Assembly (NCBI GenBank): GCA_004963905.1
Contig: SUGL01000001.1
Location: 62,001 to 126,000 of the forward strand
DNA length: 64,000 bases
Reading direction: 5' to 3'
DNA from: Mesorhizobium sp.
GTDB taxonomy: Bacteria; Pseudomonadota; Alphaproteobacteria; Rhizobiales; Rhizobiaceae
The position numbers and the translations under genes were made by a program. The notes under the pieces were generated by a model. The model had not been told where the DNA came from. It did no database searches and worked only from the letters and a program-made list of their open reading frames with translations. Shown here one piece after another: positions 50,017 to 58,664 of this stretch (within the stretch, counting starts at the first letter, position 1; the number at the start of each line of letters is the position of its first letter).

Positions 50017-50637
50017 ATGGCAGGCAAGAAGATATTGATGCTCGTTGGCGAGTTCAGCGAGGAATACGAGATTTTCGTCTTTGAACAGGCCATGCATGCG
50101 GTCGGCCACACCGTCCATGTCGTCTGCCCGGACAAGAAGGCCGGCGACGTGCTCAAGACCTCGCTGCACGACTTCGAGGGCCACCAGACCTATACCGAAA
50201 AGCTCGGCCACGACTACATCCTCAACAAGACCTTCGCCGAGGTGAATCCCGCGGACTACGATGCGGTCTACGCGGCGGGTGGACGCGGGCCGGAATATAT
50301 CCGCATCGACAAGCGCGTGCAGGCGCTGGTCAGGCATTTCCACGAGACCGGCAAGCCGATCTTCACCATCTGCCACGGCGTGCAGATCCTGATCGCGGTC
50401 GACGGCGTGGTGCGCGGCAAGGAAGTCGCCGCGCTGCAGTACTGTGAGCCGGAAGTGACCCTTGCCGGCGGCATCTATATCGACGTGCCGCCGACGGGCG
50501 CCCATGTCGACGGCAATCTCGTGTCGGGCAAGGGATGGCCGGGGCTTGCCGCCTTCATGCGGGAGTGCCTGAAGGTGCTCGGTACCGAGATACGTCATGG
50601 CGAAGCGCTGATGCGCGACGAGCGCAGGGCAGCGTAG
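50017..50637 (+). CDS. DJ-1/PfpI-family protein
   Basis: 206-residue member of the DJ-1/PfpI superfamily. It starts MAGKKILMLVGEFSEEYEIF with the conserved Glu of the active site. The nucleophile Cys lies in PIFTICHGVQILIAV. Such proteins are glyoxalases, chaperone-like or peptidase-like enzymes, often stress-induced. GGGAGGAAACGGC precedes the ATG. A palindrome just upstream may control it. Confidence 0.88.
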   Translation: MAGKKILMLVGEFSEEYEIFVFEQAMHAVGHTVHVVCPDKKAGDVLKTSLHDFEGHQTYTEKLGHDYILNKTFAEVNPADYDAVYAAGGRGPEYIRIDKRVQALVRHFHETGKPIFTICHGVQILIAVDGVVRGKEVAALQYCEPEVTLAGGIYIDVPPTGAHVDGNLVSGKGWPGLAAFMRECLKVLGTEIRHGEALMRDERRAA

Positions 50638-50687
50638 CCCTTCGGCGCCCTACGCCGTGGAACTTCACGAAGGGCGGCATGCGGCTG

Positions 50688-50776
50688 GAGCGGTTCACCT
50701 TTCACGGAAACGGCGAACCGCTCTGTCCCTTTGTTTTGACGCAATTCCGGACGGAAGACCGCTTTCCTGGAATTGC
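50688..50776. repeat. Composite palindromic repeat, family A, copy 3
   Basis: GAGCGGTTC/GAACCGCTC followed by GCAATTCCGG/GGAATTGC with the conserved GGACGGAAGACCGCTTTCC centre. It runs to within one base of the TAG stop codon of the small gene at 50778. Confidence 0.85.
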
Positions 50777-50777
50777 C

Positions 50778-50978
50778 CTAGTGACGCCGCGCGCCGCCCG
50801 TCTTATCCGCCTCCGCCCCGTCCAGGCGGTCGAGCAGGTCCGTAAGCCGCTTTGGCATCTCTTTTTCCAGGCGAAATACCGGCAGCGTGCGCAGAAAGCG
50901 CTTCGTCGCTTCCGTGCCGACTTGCCGCCTGATGTCGTTGGCGAGCCTAGCGCGCCTGTCGCCGTTTTTGCCCTTCAT
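50778..50978 (-). CDS. Small conserved hypothetical protein (66 aa)
   Basis: From ATG at 50978: a 66-residue, highly charged, helical protein with MKGKNGDRRARLANDIRRQV, LRTLPVFRLEKEMPKRLTDL and a basic end. The codon pattern and conserved-looking FRLEKEMPKR segment suggest a genuine gene. An upstream in-frame extension is unlikely. No function is recognised. It converges on the PfpI gene, with the repeat in between. Confidence 0.55.
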   Translation of the reverse strand: MKGKNGDRRARLANDIRRQVGTEATKRFLRTLPVFRLEKEMPKRLTDLLDRLDGAEADKTGGARRH

Positions 50979-51196
50979 GATCCCAAAATCCTGTGTCGGC
51001 TTCGAAACTCCTCCAGCCCGGCAATGGTTCCCGTACCTGCCCCCGAGGGCAAGCGAAGACGACCGGTACGGTAAAGTTTGAATTAATTTCGAACGGCCCG
51101 AGGAGGGCGGCAGCCGGTGCTTGCCCCTTGATTTTTGGCCCTTAAACCTCGATATCGGGCGCAAATCCAAACCAATCCGAATGACGGGAAACGGCG

Positions 51197-51844
51197 ATGA
51201 GCGACCAGGCAAAAGACGAACGCGCGCCCGAGGAAATCGAAGCCAACCAGACTTCCGGCGCCAAGGCTTCCGGCGAACGTGCGGAAGGCGGCGTCGACGG
51301 CGACTATGAGGCGCTTGTGCGGCTGCTGAAGGAAAACGAGGAACTGAAGGACCGCGCGCTGCGCGCTGCGGCCGAAATGGAGAATCTGCGGCGCCGCACC
51401 GCGCGCGACGTGCATGACGCGCGTACTTACGCGGTCGCCAATTTCGCGCGCGACATGCTGTCGGTGTCGGACAATCTGCGCCGCGCGCTCGAAGCCATCC
51501 CGGCCGAGGCCAAGACCGCGGGCGATGCCGGCTTCAAGGCGCTGATCGAGGGCGTCGACCTCACCGAGCGCGCCATGCTGGCGGCGCTCGAGCGGCACGG
51601 CGTGAAGAAGCTTGCGCCGGAAGGCGAGAAGTTCGACCCGAATTTCCATCAGGCGATGTTCGAGGTGCCCAATGCCGACGTTGCAGCCGGCACCGTCGTC
51701 CAGGTGGTGCAGCCGGGCTATTCGATCGGCGATCGGGTCTTGCGGCCGGCGATGGTCGGCGTCGCCAAGGGCGGTCCGAAGGCGGCCGCCGAGGCGAAGG
51801 TCGAGCCGGGCCCGGTGAACGAGCAGGCCGAGAAGGATGCGTGA
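51197..51844 (+). CDS. grpE: Nucleotide exchange factor GrpE
   Basis: 215-residue co-chaperone that releases ADP from DnaK. An acidic disordered N-terminus precedes the long helix [30 protein letters not shown] and the C-terminal beta domain with [37 protein letters not shown] and VGVAKGG. All are standard. hrcA, its usual neighbour in this group, is not next to it here. The stop is followed within two bases by a heptanucleotide repeat array. Confidence 0.95.
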   Translation: MSDQAKDERAPEEIEANQTSGAKASGERAEGGVDGDYEALVRLLKENEELKDRALRAAAEMENLRRRTARDVHDARTYAVANFARDMLSVSDNLRRALEAIPAEAKTAGDAGFKALIEGVDLTERAMLAALERHGVKKLAPEGEKFDPNFHQAMFEVPNADVAAGTVVQVVQPGYSIGDRVLRPAMVGVAKGGPKAAAEAKVEPGPVNEQAEKDA

Positions 51845-51845
51845 C

Positions 51846-51979
51846 TAGGGGAGTAGGGGAGTAGGGGAGTAGGGGAGTAAGGCAGTAAGGGAGTAGGAAT
51901 AGCGGCCGTACATTTCATGCGGCTTGTGCTATTTGTAGTCCCTACTCACCTACTCCCTTACTGCCCTACTCCCTTACCC
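51846..51979. repeat. Heptad repeat array 1 with inverted arms (GGGAGTA unit)
   Basis: The left arm (51846-51898) has several units of the form GGGGAGTA/AAGGCAGTA. The right arm (51938-51979) carries complementary CTACTCAC, CTACTCCC, TTACTGCC units. They could fold as a long hairpin between grpE and the next gene. Arrays of the same design are at 52615-52708 and 60982-61059. Confidence 0.8.
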
Positions 51980-51981
51980 TC

Positions 51982-52614
51982 ATGAATCCCATCGAGCTGC
52001 TCGACTATGCCGGCGTCGCGGTGTTCGCGGCGACGGGCGCGCTTGCCGCGTCGCGCAAGGAGCTCGACATCATCGGTTTCCTGTTCCTGGCGAGCGTCAC
52101 CGGCATCGGCGGCGGGACGCTGCGCGACGTTATCCTCAACCTGCCGGTGTTCTGGGTCGCCAATAGCGGTTATGTGCTGATTTGCACCGTGGTGGCGGTG
52201 CTTGTCTTCTTCAGCGCCCATCGCGTCGAATCCCGCTACAAGCTGCTGCTCTGGCTCGACGCGATCGGGCTTGCCGCCTTCGCGGTGATGGGGGCCGCAA
52301 AGGGGCTGGCGATCACCGGCTCGCCGGTCGTGTCCGTCATCACCGGGGTGCTCACCGCGACCTTCGGCGGCATATTGCGCGATCTGCTTGCCGGCGAGCC
52401 TTCCGTGCTGCTGAGGCCCGAGATCTATGTCACGGCGGCGCTTGCCGGCGCCGCGCTCTTCACGCTCGGCGACCTTGCCGGACTGCCGGCGCTCGCCTCG
52501 AGCCTGCTCGGCTTCGCGGCCGCCTTCCTGGTGCGCGGCGGGGCGCTCAAATTCGGCTGGTCGTTTCCTGCGTACAAAAGCCGACCAGGGCGGCGGCCGG
52601 AAGATATTCCGTGA
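51982..52614 (+). CDS. TRIC-type cation channel family protein (UPF0126/YadS)
   Basis: 210-residue integral membrane protein with about seven helices. The two inverted-repeat halves carry ASVTGIGGGTLRDVI and TATFGGILRDLLAGEPSVLL, the glycine kinks of prokaryotic TRIC channels. It starts MNPIELLDYAGVAVFAATGA. The ATG is only two bases after a repeat array and has no Shine-Dalgarno sequence. Confidence 0.9.
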   Translation: MNPIELLDYAGVAVFAATGALAASRKELDIIGFLFLASVTGIGGGTLRDVILNLPVFWVANSGYVLICTVVAVLVFFSAHRVESRYKLLLWLDAIGLAAFAVMGAAKGLAITGSPVVSVITGVLTATFGGILRDLLAGEPSVLLRPEIYVTAALAGAALFTLGDLAGLPALASSLLGFAAAFLVRGGALKFGWSFPAYKSRPGRRPEDIP

Positions 52615-52708
52615 AGGAGCGAGTAGCGAATAGGACTGTTGTGACCAACCCAAGATCGGTTACTTCTTTCGCTTTTCGCTTTTCGCTTTTCGCTATTCGC
52701 TATTCGCT
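52615..52708. repeat. Heptad repeat array 2 (TTTCGCT/ATTCGCT unit)
   Basis: Six perfect-length tandem heptads at 52667-52708 (four TTTCGCT and two ATTCGCT). A short complementary arm GCGAGTAGCGAATAGG lies at 52619-52634. The TAG stop of olsB (minus strand) is made by the array's last CTA. Confidence 0.85.
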
Positions 52709-53594
52709 ACGCCGCGAAGCGCTGGCCTTCGCCGCCATAGTAGTTGACGTAGCGGGCGCCGATTTCCTTGACCGGCATGACGACGAAGACATCGACCGTC
52801 GAGAATTCGTGGTCGATGACGCAGCCGTCGCCGATGCGGGCGCCGACGCGCAGATAACCTTTGACCAGCGGCGGCATGGCGGCGATCGCGGCCTTGGCGT
52901 TGACCGCCTCGATCGGCATCAGGTCCATCGAGCAGTAGCGGCCGGCCACCGCACGGACGTCCCAGGCCTGATCGGTGCGGCAGTGGTGGGCGAGATAGGT
53001 GAGCGCCTCGGCATGCGCCGCCGGCACTATGCCATGGAAGGACGCACAACCGGTCATCACGCCGATGCCGTAGTGGTTGATATAGGCCCAGATGCCTTGC
53101 CAGAGTGCCTCGATGGTCCGCTTGGAACGGTATTCCGGCAGCACGCAGGAGCGGCCGAGCTCGAGGAAGCGCTGGCCCGGATGGCGCGCGACCAGCTTGG
53201 TCAGTTCGAACTCGCCTTCGGAATAGAAGCCGCCCGCGGCCGTGGCGATCTCCTGCCGCAGCAGGCGGTAGGTGCCGACGATGCGGCGATGCTCGGGACC
53301 GGGAAGCGCGGTGTCGAAAACCAGGAGATGGTCGCAGAGCGGGTCGAAACGGTCGGCGTCGCGCCGGTCCTGCGCCTGGAACAGATCCTTCCTCGCGCCA
53401 AGCTCGTCATAAAATACCCGGTAGCGCACTTCCTGGGCGGCGGCGATCTCGGCCTCGTTGCGGGCGAGCCGCACTTCAAGGTTGCCGATCCGGCCCAGCG
53501 GTGCGCCGCTTGCGACAGCATCGACAGTACGCGCGGCGAGCAAGGCGCCGCTGGCGTTCGGCCGAGTGTCGCATTCAGGCATGACTGTATGCAC
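52707..53594 (-). CDS. olsB: Ornithine-acyl-ACP N-acyltransferase OlsB
   Basis: OlsB adds a 3-hydroxyacyl chain to ornithine, the first step of ornithine-lipid synthesis used to replace phospholipids when phosphate is scarce. 295 residues (GTG start at 53594 with AAGGAG; ATG at 53582 is an alternative). The GNAT-like hemolysin/OlsB domain has RLARNEAEIAAAQEVRYRVF, ELGRSCVLPEYRSKRTIEAL and YCSMDLMPIEAVNAK. A Pho box lies 52 bp upstream, as expected for low-phosphate induction. olsA is not in the window. Confidence 0.9.
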   Translation of the reverse strand: MHTVMPECDTRPNASGALLAARTVDAVASGAPLGRIGNLEVRLARNEAEIAAAQEVRYRVFYDELGARKDLFQAQDRRDADRFDPLCDHLLVFDTALPGPEHRRIVGTYRLLRQEIATAAGGFYSEGEFELTKLVARHPGQRFLELGRSCVLPEYRSKRTIEALWQGIWAYINHYGIGVMTGCASFHGIVPAAHAEALTYLAHHCRTDQAWDVRAVAGRYCSMDLMPIEAVNAKAAIAAMPPLVKGYLRVGARIGDGCVIDHEFSTVDVFVVMPVKEIGARYVNYYGGEGQRFAA

Positions 53595-53645
53595 GAGTGA
53601 TTCTCCTTCGAGCCATCCCTCTTGGCACGGGGATACGGTGTAGGT

Positions 53646-53663
53646 GCAACAGGATTGTGACAG
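53646..53663 (-). promoter_or_regulatory. Pho box of olsB
   Basis: On the minus strand CTGTCAC-AATC-CTGTTGC gives two half-sites 11 bp apart, close to the rhizobial PhoB consensus (CTGTCAT direct repeat). It is 52 bp before the start codon. Confidence 0.75.
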
Positions 53664-53780
53664 TACCGTGATACGGCGGGCCCGGCAATACTTCGTCGGC
53701 TGGACAATACCCTCAACCGGCTATCTTGTTGCCACCAAAGCCAAGCAATCCAAGGCGTTCGAGAAAGTCTAAAAAAATCG

Positions 53781-56060
53781 TTACGCAGCAGCCTGACCCT
53801 CGACGGCCTGGACGAGCGCATCGGGGTCGAGAGGCTTGGTGACGAAGCCGCTGGCGCCGTGGGCCAGAACGGTATGGCGCGTCTTTTCCTGGCTGTCGGC
53901 GGAAAGAACCATGATCGGGACCGGCGGCACGGCCAGCGCCTCCTCGTGGCGGCGGATGGCGGCGATCGCATCCAGGCCGTCCATCACCGGCATGTGCAGG
54001 TCCATCAGGACCACGTCGAAGCGATGCTTGAGGCCGGCGTCGGTGACGGCTTCGACCGCGGCCTTGCCGTTGCCGACGATCTTGACGCGGTGCCCGGCCT
54101 TCAGCAGCGTGGCGCGGGCAAGCATGGCGTTGATATCATTGTCCTCGGCGATCAGCACGGACAGGCTCTGGTCACGGTGGCGAACGGACGCGGCGCCGCG
54201 TGGTTCCAGTCGCGGCTCGGCCGGTGCCGACACATGGCTGGTCAACAGCACACGCAGAAGCGTTTCGCCGCGCACCGGCCGGGCGAGAAACGTCGCGTAG
54301 CCGTTGGCGCGGAATTCGCCAAGCATGCCGCGATCGGTCGGAGCGATCAGGGTGATTGCCTCGCAATCGTCAAAGCCGCTCTCGCGCAGGCGCTTGAGCA
54401 GACGACCATCGCTGTTTTCAAGCGCGGCATCGATCAGAAGCACGTTGCAGCCGGCCGCGTATTGAGCGGCCTGACTAGGCGTCGCGGCGATCTCGACGGC
54501 GCCGCCATGAGCGCGGATGGCGCGGGCGATGGCATCGGCCTCGACCGCGTTCTTCGACACGATCACCGCGCGCCGGTCCGAGAGGATGTTCTGGCGATGC
54601 GGCGGCGGCTCGGTTGCCGCGGTGGCCGGGATGTCGAAGACGAATTCGGATCCTTCGCCGAGCCGGCTCGAAACCGAGATCGTGCCGCCCATGGCGATCA
54701 CCAGGCGCTTCGAGATGGCGAGGCCGAGACCCGCGCCTCCATGCACCCTGGTCGACGTGCCGTCGGATTGCTCGAACTCCTCGAAGATGCGCTCCATGTC
54801 CTCTTCGCGCAGACCGGGACCCGTGTCGGCGATGGTGAAGCAGATGCGGTCGGTGGTCTCGGTGCGGGCGCGCGCGACGGTGAGCAGCACGCCGCCGGCA
54901 TCGGTGAACTTGACGGCGTTGCCGATGAGGTTGAGCAGCACCTGGCGCACGCGGCCCGGGTCGGCGGTGATCATCTGCGGCACGTCGGGCTCGACATAGC
55001 AGCCGAGCCCGATGTTCTTGGAGAAGGCCTTCGCCGCCAGGAGCTCGATGACGTTGTCGGCGATCTCGCGCAGCGAGGTCGGCTGCGGCTCGGGGTCGAA
55101 GCGGCCGGCCTCGATCTTCGAATAGTCGAGCAGGTCTTCGATCAGGGCCAGCAGCGCGCTTGCGGAAGTGGAGACGGCGCCGACATAGGTGCGCTGCTCG
55201 GGCGAGAGGTCGGTGTCGGCAAGCAGCTTCGCCATCCCCATGATGCCATTCATCGGCGTGCGGATCTCGTGGCTCACCGTGGCGAGGAAGCGCGACTTGG
55301 CCTGGCTTGCATATTCGGCCCGCTCGCGGGCGGTGATCAGCGAGGATTCAGCGCGCTTGCGGGCGGTGATGTCGCGGGCGATCGCCCGGTGCGACACCGC
55401 GCCCGTATCCTTGTCGCGCACCGAGAGCTCGATCCAGGAGAACCAGCGCGGCCCGTTCGGCGTACGGATGGCGACATCGGTGGAGCTCAGGCATTCATGG
55501 TCCGAGAAGGCGGCATCGGGCACGACGCCAACGTCTATGCCGAGCTCGGAAAGCGTCTTGCCGGCGAGGTCGCGCTGGTCGGTGCCGACGAGCGAGGCGA
55601 ATACCTTGTTGGCGTAGACGATATGACCGTCGCGATCGCGATGGACGACGAGATCGCCGAGCGCGTCGATCAGGCCGCGAAAACGCTCCTCGCTCTCCTG
55701 CATCTCCCACATGCGGTCGGCGAGCGTCTCGATCTCGGCGCGGCTGCGGGCGGCGGTCTCGTCGAGAAGTGCTGCGGCGCGACGCTCGGTGCGCCGGTTG
55801 CGCAGATGCATGGCGAGGCCGCCGAGGCCCGTCGCCAGGAGGCCGATGGTGATCAAGGCCGGTGCGCCGGTGAGATGCGCCAGTCCGGCCAGCACGGCGA
55901 TGGCGACGAGCATCAGGAACGGCAGGCCTTCACGGTTGTCTGCCGGCAATGTCGGGACCAGCGGCGGCGCGGCAAGCAGCTGCCGCTTCGGCGCGCCGAG
56001 GTCCAGCCCGTCATCGCCTGCGGCCTTGCTGCCCTTCCTGATGTCGGAGTCCGCGAACAT
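53781..56060 (-). CDS. Hybrid sensor histidine kinase (PAS, HisKA, HATPase, two receiver-like domains)
   Basis: 759-residue membrane kinase. Two hydrophobic helices (about 47-88, [20 protein letters not shown]) are followed by a coiled segment and a PAS domain (about 125-240, [20 protein letters not shown]). HisKA carries [20 protein letters not shown]; the ATPase has [23 protein letters not shown] and [15 protein letters not shown] first receiver-like domain (about 510-620) lacks a convincing phospho-acceptor and looks degenerate. The last (about 640-755) is intact: [20 protein letters not shown] and GFVTKPLD. No cognate regulator is adjacent. Confidence 0.92.
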   Translation of the reverse strand: MFADSDIRKGSKAAGDDGLDLGAPKRQLLAAPPLVPTLPADNREGLPFLMLVAIAVLAGLAHLTGAPALITIGLLATGLGGLAMHLRNRRTERRAAALLDETAARSRAEIETLADRMWEMQESEERFRGLIDALGDLVVHRDRDGHIVYANKVFASLVGTDQRDLAGKTLSELGIDVGVVPDAAFSDHECLSSTDVAIRTPNGPRWFSWIELSVRDKDTGAVSHRAIARDITARKRAESSLITARERAEYASQAKSRFLATVSHEIRTPMNGIMGMAKLLADTDLSPEQRTYVGAVSTSASALLALIEDLLDYSKIEAGRFDPEPQPTSLREIADNVIELLAAKAFSKNIGLGCYVEPDVPQMITADPGRVRQVLLNLIGNAVKFTDAGGVLLTVARARTETTDRICFTIADTGPGLREEDMERIFEEFEQSDGTSTRVHGGAGLGLAISKRLVIAMGGTISVSSRLGEGSEFVFDIPATAATEPPPHRQNILSDRRAVIVSKNAVEADAIARAIRAHGGAVEIAATPSQAAQYAAGCNVLLIDAALENSDGRLLKRLRESGFDDCEAITLIAPTDRGMLGEFRANGYATFLARPVRGETLLRVLLTSHVSAPAEPRLEPRGAASVRHRDQSLSVLIAEDNDINAMLARATLLKAGHRVKIVGNGKAAVEAVTDAGLKHRFDVVLMDLHMPVMDGLDAIAAIRRHEEALAVPPVPIMVLSADSQEKTRHTVLAHGASGFVTKPLDPDALVQAVEGQAAA

Positions 56061-56158
56061 GCGGAAACCTTGCCAGACAGAGATTATGGAAGATTGCGGC
56101 GGATCGTTCGAATTTTAGGTTTCAGCGCGGATTCCCGCGGATTTTGCTTTGTTTTAGT

Positions 56159-56201
56159 GCAATTTCGGACGGAAAACCGCCGAACACTTTCCTGGAATTG
56201 C
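56159..56201. repeat. Palindromic repeat, family A (second half only)
   Basis: GCAATTTCGG/GGAATTGC around GGAAAACCGCCGAACACTTT. It ends one base before the TAG stop codon of acuI (56203-56205, minus strand). Confidence 0.8.
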
Positions 56202-56202
56202 A

Positions 56203-57192
56203 CTACATATCCACGACCACGCGGCCCCTGATCTTGCCGTCGACGATGTCGCGCGCGGCGCCGATGATGCCGTCGAAGCCGATCGATCGCGACAAGGTCG
56301 ACAGCTTCTTCAAGTCGAGATCGGTGCCGATGCGGCGCCACGCCTCGAGGCGGACCGGTTTCGGCGCCATGACGGAATCGATACCGAGCAGCGAGACCCC
56401 GCGCAGGATGAAGGGCGCGACGCTCGTTGGCAGGTCCATGCCGCCGGCCAGGCCGCAAGCTGCGATCGCGCCGCCATAGGACGTCATCGACAGCACGTTC
56501 GCCAGCGTGTGGGTGCCGACCGAGTCGACGCCGCCGGCCCAGCGTTCCTTGGCCAGCGGCTTGGCCGGCTGGCTGAGTTCCTCACGCGAGATCACCTCGG
56601 CCGCGCCGAGGTCGATCAGATAGGGGCTTTCGGCATTGCGCCCGGTGGAGGCGATGACATGGTAGCCGAGGGTAGAGAGGATCGAGATGGCGACCGAGCC
56701 GACGCCGCCGGCGGCGCCCGTCACCACCACCGGCCCACGATCCGGAACGATGCCGTGCCGCTCCAGCGCCATGACGGCGAGCATCGCGGTATAGCCGGCG
56801 GTGCCGACGGCCATCGCATCATGTGGGCTCATGCCTTCGGGAAGCGGCACCAGCCAGTCGCCATTGACGCGAGCGCGCCCGGCATAGGCGCCGTAATGCG
56901 TCTCGCCGACGCCCCAGCCGTTGAGGATCACATGATCGCCCTTGCGCCAGTCGGCATGGGAAGAGGAGATGACGGTACCGGCGAAATCGATGCCGGGCAC
57001 CAACGGCCAGCGGCGCACCACCGGCGCCTTGCCGGTGATGGCCAGTCCATCCTTGTAATTGACCGTCGTCGCCTCGACGGCGACGGTGACATCGCCTTCC
57101 ATCAGCTCGGCTTCGGTGAGATCGACGACCTCTACCGACTGCTTCTTCTCGGCATCGCGCGAAACGAGGATGGCTTTGAAGGTATCGGGCAC
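56203..57192 (-). CDS. acuI: Acrylyl-CoA reductase family protein (AcuI/YhdH)
   Basis: 329-residue NADPH-dependent MDR-family reductase of acryloyl-CoA type. Features: VNYKDGLAITGKAPVVRRWP, VPGIDFAGTVISS, LNGWGVGETHYGAYAGRARV and cofactor segment VVTGAAGGVGSVAISILSTL. The C-terminal GRVVVDM is typical. It starts with GTG at 57192, with GGAG seven bases upstream. Whether it acts in propionate/DMSP metabolism here cannot be said; many such genes are general detoxifiers of acryloyl-CoA. Confidence 0.9.
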   Translation of the reverse strand: MPDTFKAILVSRDAEKKQSVEVVDLTEAELMEGDVTVAVEATTVNYKDGLAITGKAPVVRRWPLVPGIDFAGTVISSSHADWRKGDHVILNGWGVGETHYGAYAGRARVNGDWLVPLPEGMSPHDAMAVGTAGYTAMLAVMALERHGIVPDRGPVVVTGAAGGVGSVAISILSTLGYHVIASTGRNAESPYLIDLGAAEVISREELSQPAKPLAKERWAGGVDSVGTHTLANVLSMTSYGGAIAACGLAGGMDLPTSVAPFILRGVSLLGIDSVMAPKPVRLEAWRRIGTDLDLKKLSTLSRSIGFDGIIGAARDIVDGKIRGRVVVDM

Positions 57193-57224
57193 TTTTGTCT
57201 CCTCGGTTCTGGCGATTTGTTCAT

Positions 57225-57268
57225 GCGGTTGCGGGTGGAAAACCGCTGCACATTTTCCTTGGAATTGC
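57225..57268. repeat. Partial palindromic repeat, family A
   Basis: GCGGGTGGAAAACCGCTGCACATTTTCC followed by GGAATTGC is a copy with a decayed left end. It lies between lspA and acuI. Confidence 0.6.
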
Positions 57269-57303
57269 CTAAGGGCCGACTTTGGTGCGATGGCAGCTCG
57301 AGG

Positions 57304-57792
57304 TCAATTGCCTGGGTCCTGAGGTTTGGTTTCCCGCCGCCAGCCGACCAGCTCGTCGAAGACAACTAGCGCCGCGCCCACGGAAATGAAGGCGTCGGCG
57401 AGATTGAACACCGCGAAGGACCAGACCGGCGTGTGGAACAGGATGTAGTCGATGACGTGGCCGTAGACGGCGCGATCGATAAGATTGCCGAGCGCGCCGC
57501 CGACGATCAGGGCAAAGCCGATACGGGCAATGATGTGGCCGGGCGGCGTGCGCACTGCCAGATAGAGCACGAAGGCGACGACGAGCGCGGCGATGACCAC
57601 CAGGCCGGTGTCCCCGAAGGAGGAGAACATCGAGAAGGCGATGCCGGTGTTGTAGGTGCGGAACAGCGCCAGGAAAGGCAGGAGATCGACCTTTTCCTGA
57701 AAGGCGAGACCGTTCTCGACCAACTGCTTGATCCACTGATCGAGCGCGATGGCGACAACGACCAGAAGAGCGTAAGGGGACCAGGATTTCAC
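57304..57792 (-). CDS. lspA: Lipoprotein signal peptidase
   Basis: 162-residue inner-membrane aspartic peptidase that removes signal peptides from prolipoproteins. Four hydrophobic helices, with the catalytic motifs GGALGNLIDRAVYGHVIDY (first Asp) and FAVFNLADAFISVG (second Asp). GTG start at 57792 with AGGA before it. It is 10 bp downstream of the TrmH-type gene on the same strand, so probably co-transcribed. Confidence 0.95.
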   Translation of the reverse strand: MKSWSPYALLVVVAIALDQWIKQLVENGLAFQEKVDLLPFLALFRTYNTGIAFSMFSSFGDTGLVVIAALVVAFVLYLAVRTPPGHIIARIGFALIVGGALGNLIDRAVYGHVIDYILFHTPVWSFAVFNLADAFISVGAALVVFDELVGWRRETKPQDPGN

Positions 57793-57802
57793 TTGGTAGT
57801 CC

Positions 57803-58663
57803 TCATCGCGTGTCGGTGGCGGGGTCGAGTTTCAACGCGCCGCGCCGGATCTCGAACAGCATCACGCCCGTGGCAACCGCCAGATTGAGCGAATCGGCAC
57901 GTCCCGCCTGTGGGATCCTGAGCAGCCGGTCGCAGCTCTCGGCGAGGCTGTCGGGCAGCCCCTGCTGCTCGTTGCCCATCAGGAGCAGCACCGGACCCCG
58001 GGAGAAGTCGACCGATCGGTAGTCGACCGCGCCCTTGAGATGCGTTCCAGCGACGAGGCCTGGAAAGTCGCGCCGCCAGGCGAGGAAGGCCTGCTCCGTC
58101 GCCTTGGCGACCGGCACGGCGAAGATCGAGCCCATGGTGGCGCGCACCGTCTCCAGCGAGAATGGGTCGGTGGTGTCGCCGACCAGGATGATGCCCTTGG
58201 CGCCGACGGCATCGACGGTGCGGATCACGGTGCCGAGATTGCCGGGATCGCGCACACGGTCGAGCGCAACCCAGACATCGCCGTCCGTGGCGCGGATACC
58301 TTTTAGCGGCAGCGTCTGCTGCGCGAAGACGCCGACGACCATTTGCGGGTTTTCGCGGCGGGTGATCGCGGCCAGCACCTTTTCCGAGACCTCGAGCACG
58401 GTGCCGCCGGTGGCGACCGTGCGCGCCGCGACTTTTTCTATCGCCGCGTTGCCGCGCCCGGCCTTGGCGAAGACCAGTGTCCTAATCGACCAGCCGAGAT
58501 CGAGCGCGTCGATGACAAGCTTCAGCCCTTCGGCCATGAAGGCGTTCTGCTGGTCGCGGAATTTCTTCAGCGCCAGCGCCTTGATGTCCTTGACCAGCGG
58601 ATTGGCGAGGCTGGTGACTTCCTTGACCTGGCCGACCGGCCGGTGTCCGTCATACGCGACCAT
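57803..58663 (-). CDS. TrmH/SpoU-family RNA methyltransferase
   Basis: 286-residue SPOUT methyltransferase for 2'-O-ribose methylation of rRNA or tRNA. The N-terminal substrate domain begins VTSLANPLVKDIKALALKKF. SPOUT motifs 1-3 are RVRDPGNLGTVIRTVDAVGA, VLLLMGNEQQGLPDSL and RADSLNLAVATGVMLFEIRR. It lies between the RlmI-like gene (1-bp gap) and lspA, forming a short operon. Confidence 0.92.
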   Translation of the reverse strand: MVAYDGHRPVGQVKEVTSLANPLVKDIKALALKKFRDQQNAFMAEGLKLVIDALDLGWSIRTLVFAKAGRGNAAIEKVAARTVATGGTVLEVSEKVLAAITRRENPQMVVGVFAQQTLPLKGIRATDGDVWVALDRVRDPGNLGTVIRTVDAVGAKGIILVGDTTDPFSLETVRATMGSIFAVPVAKATEQAFLAWRRDFPGLVAGTHLKGAVDYRSVDFSRGPVLLLMGNEQQGLPDSLAESCDRLLRIPQAGRADSLNLAVATGVMLFEIRRGALKLDPATDTR

Positions 58664-58664
58664 T

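Noticed and set aside
51846..52708. Heptad arrays as a CRISPR array
   Set aside because: The units are 7 bp, directly tandem, with no spacers and no cas genes.
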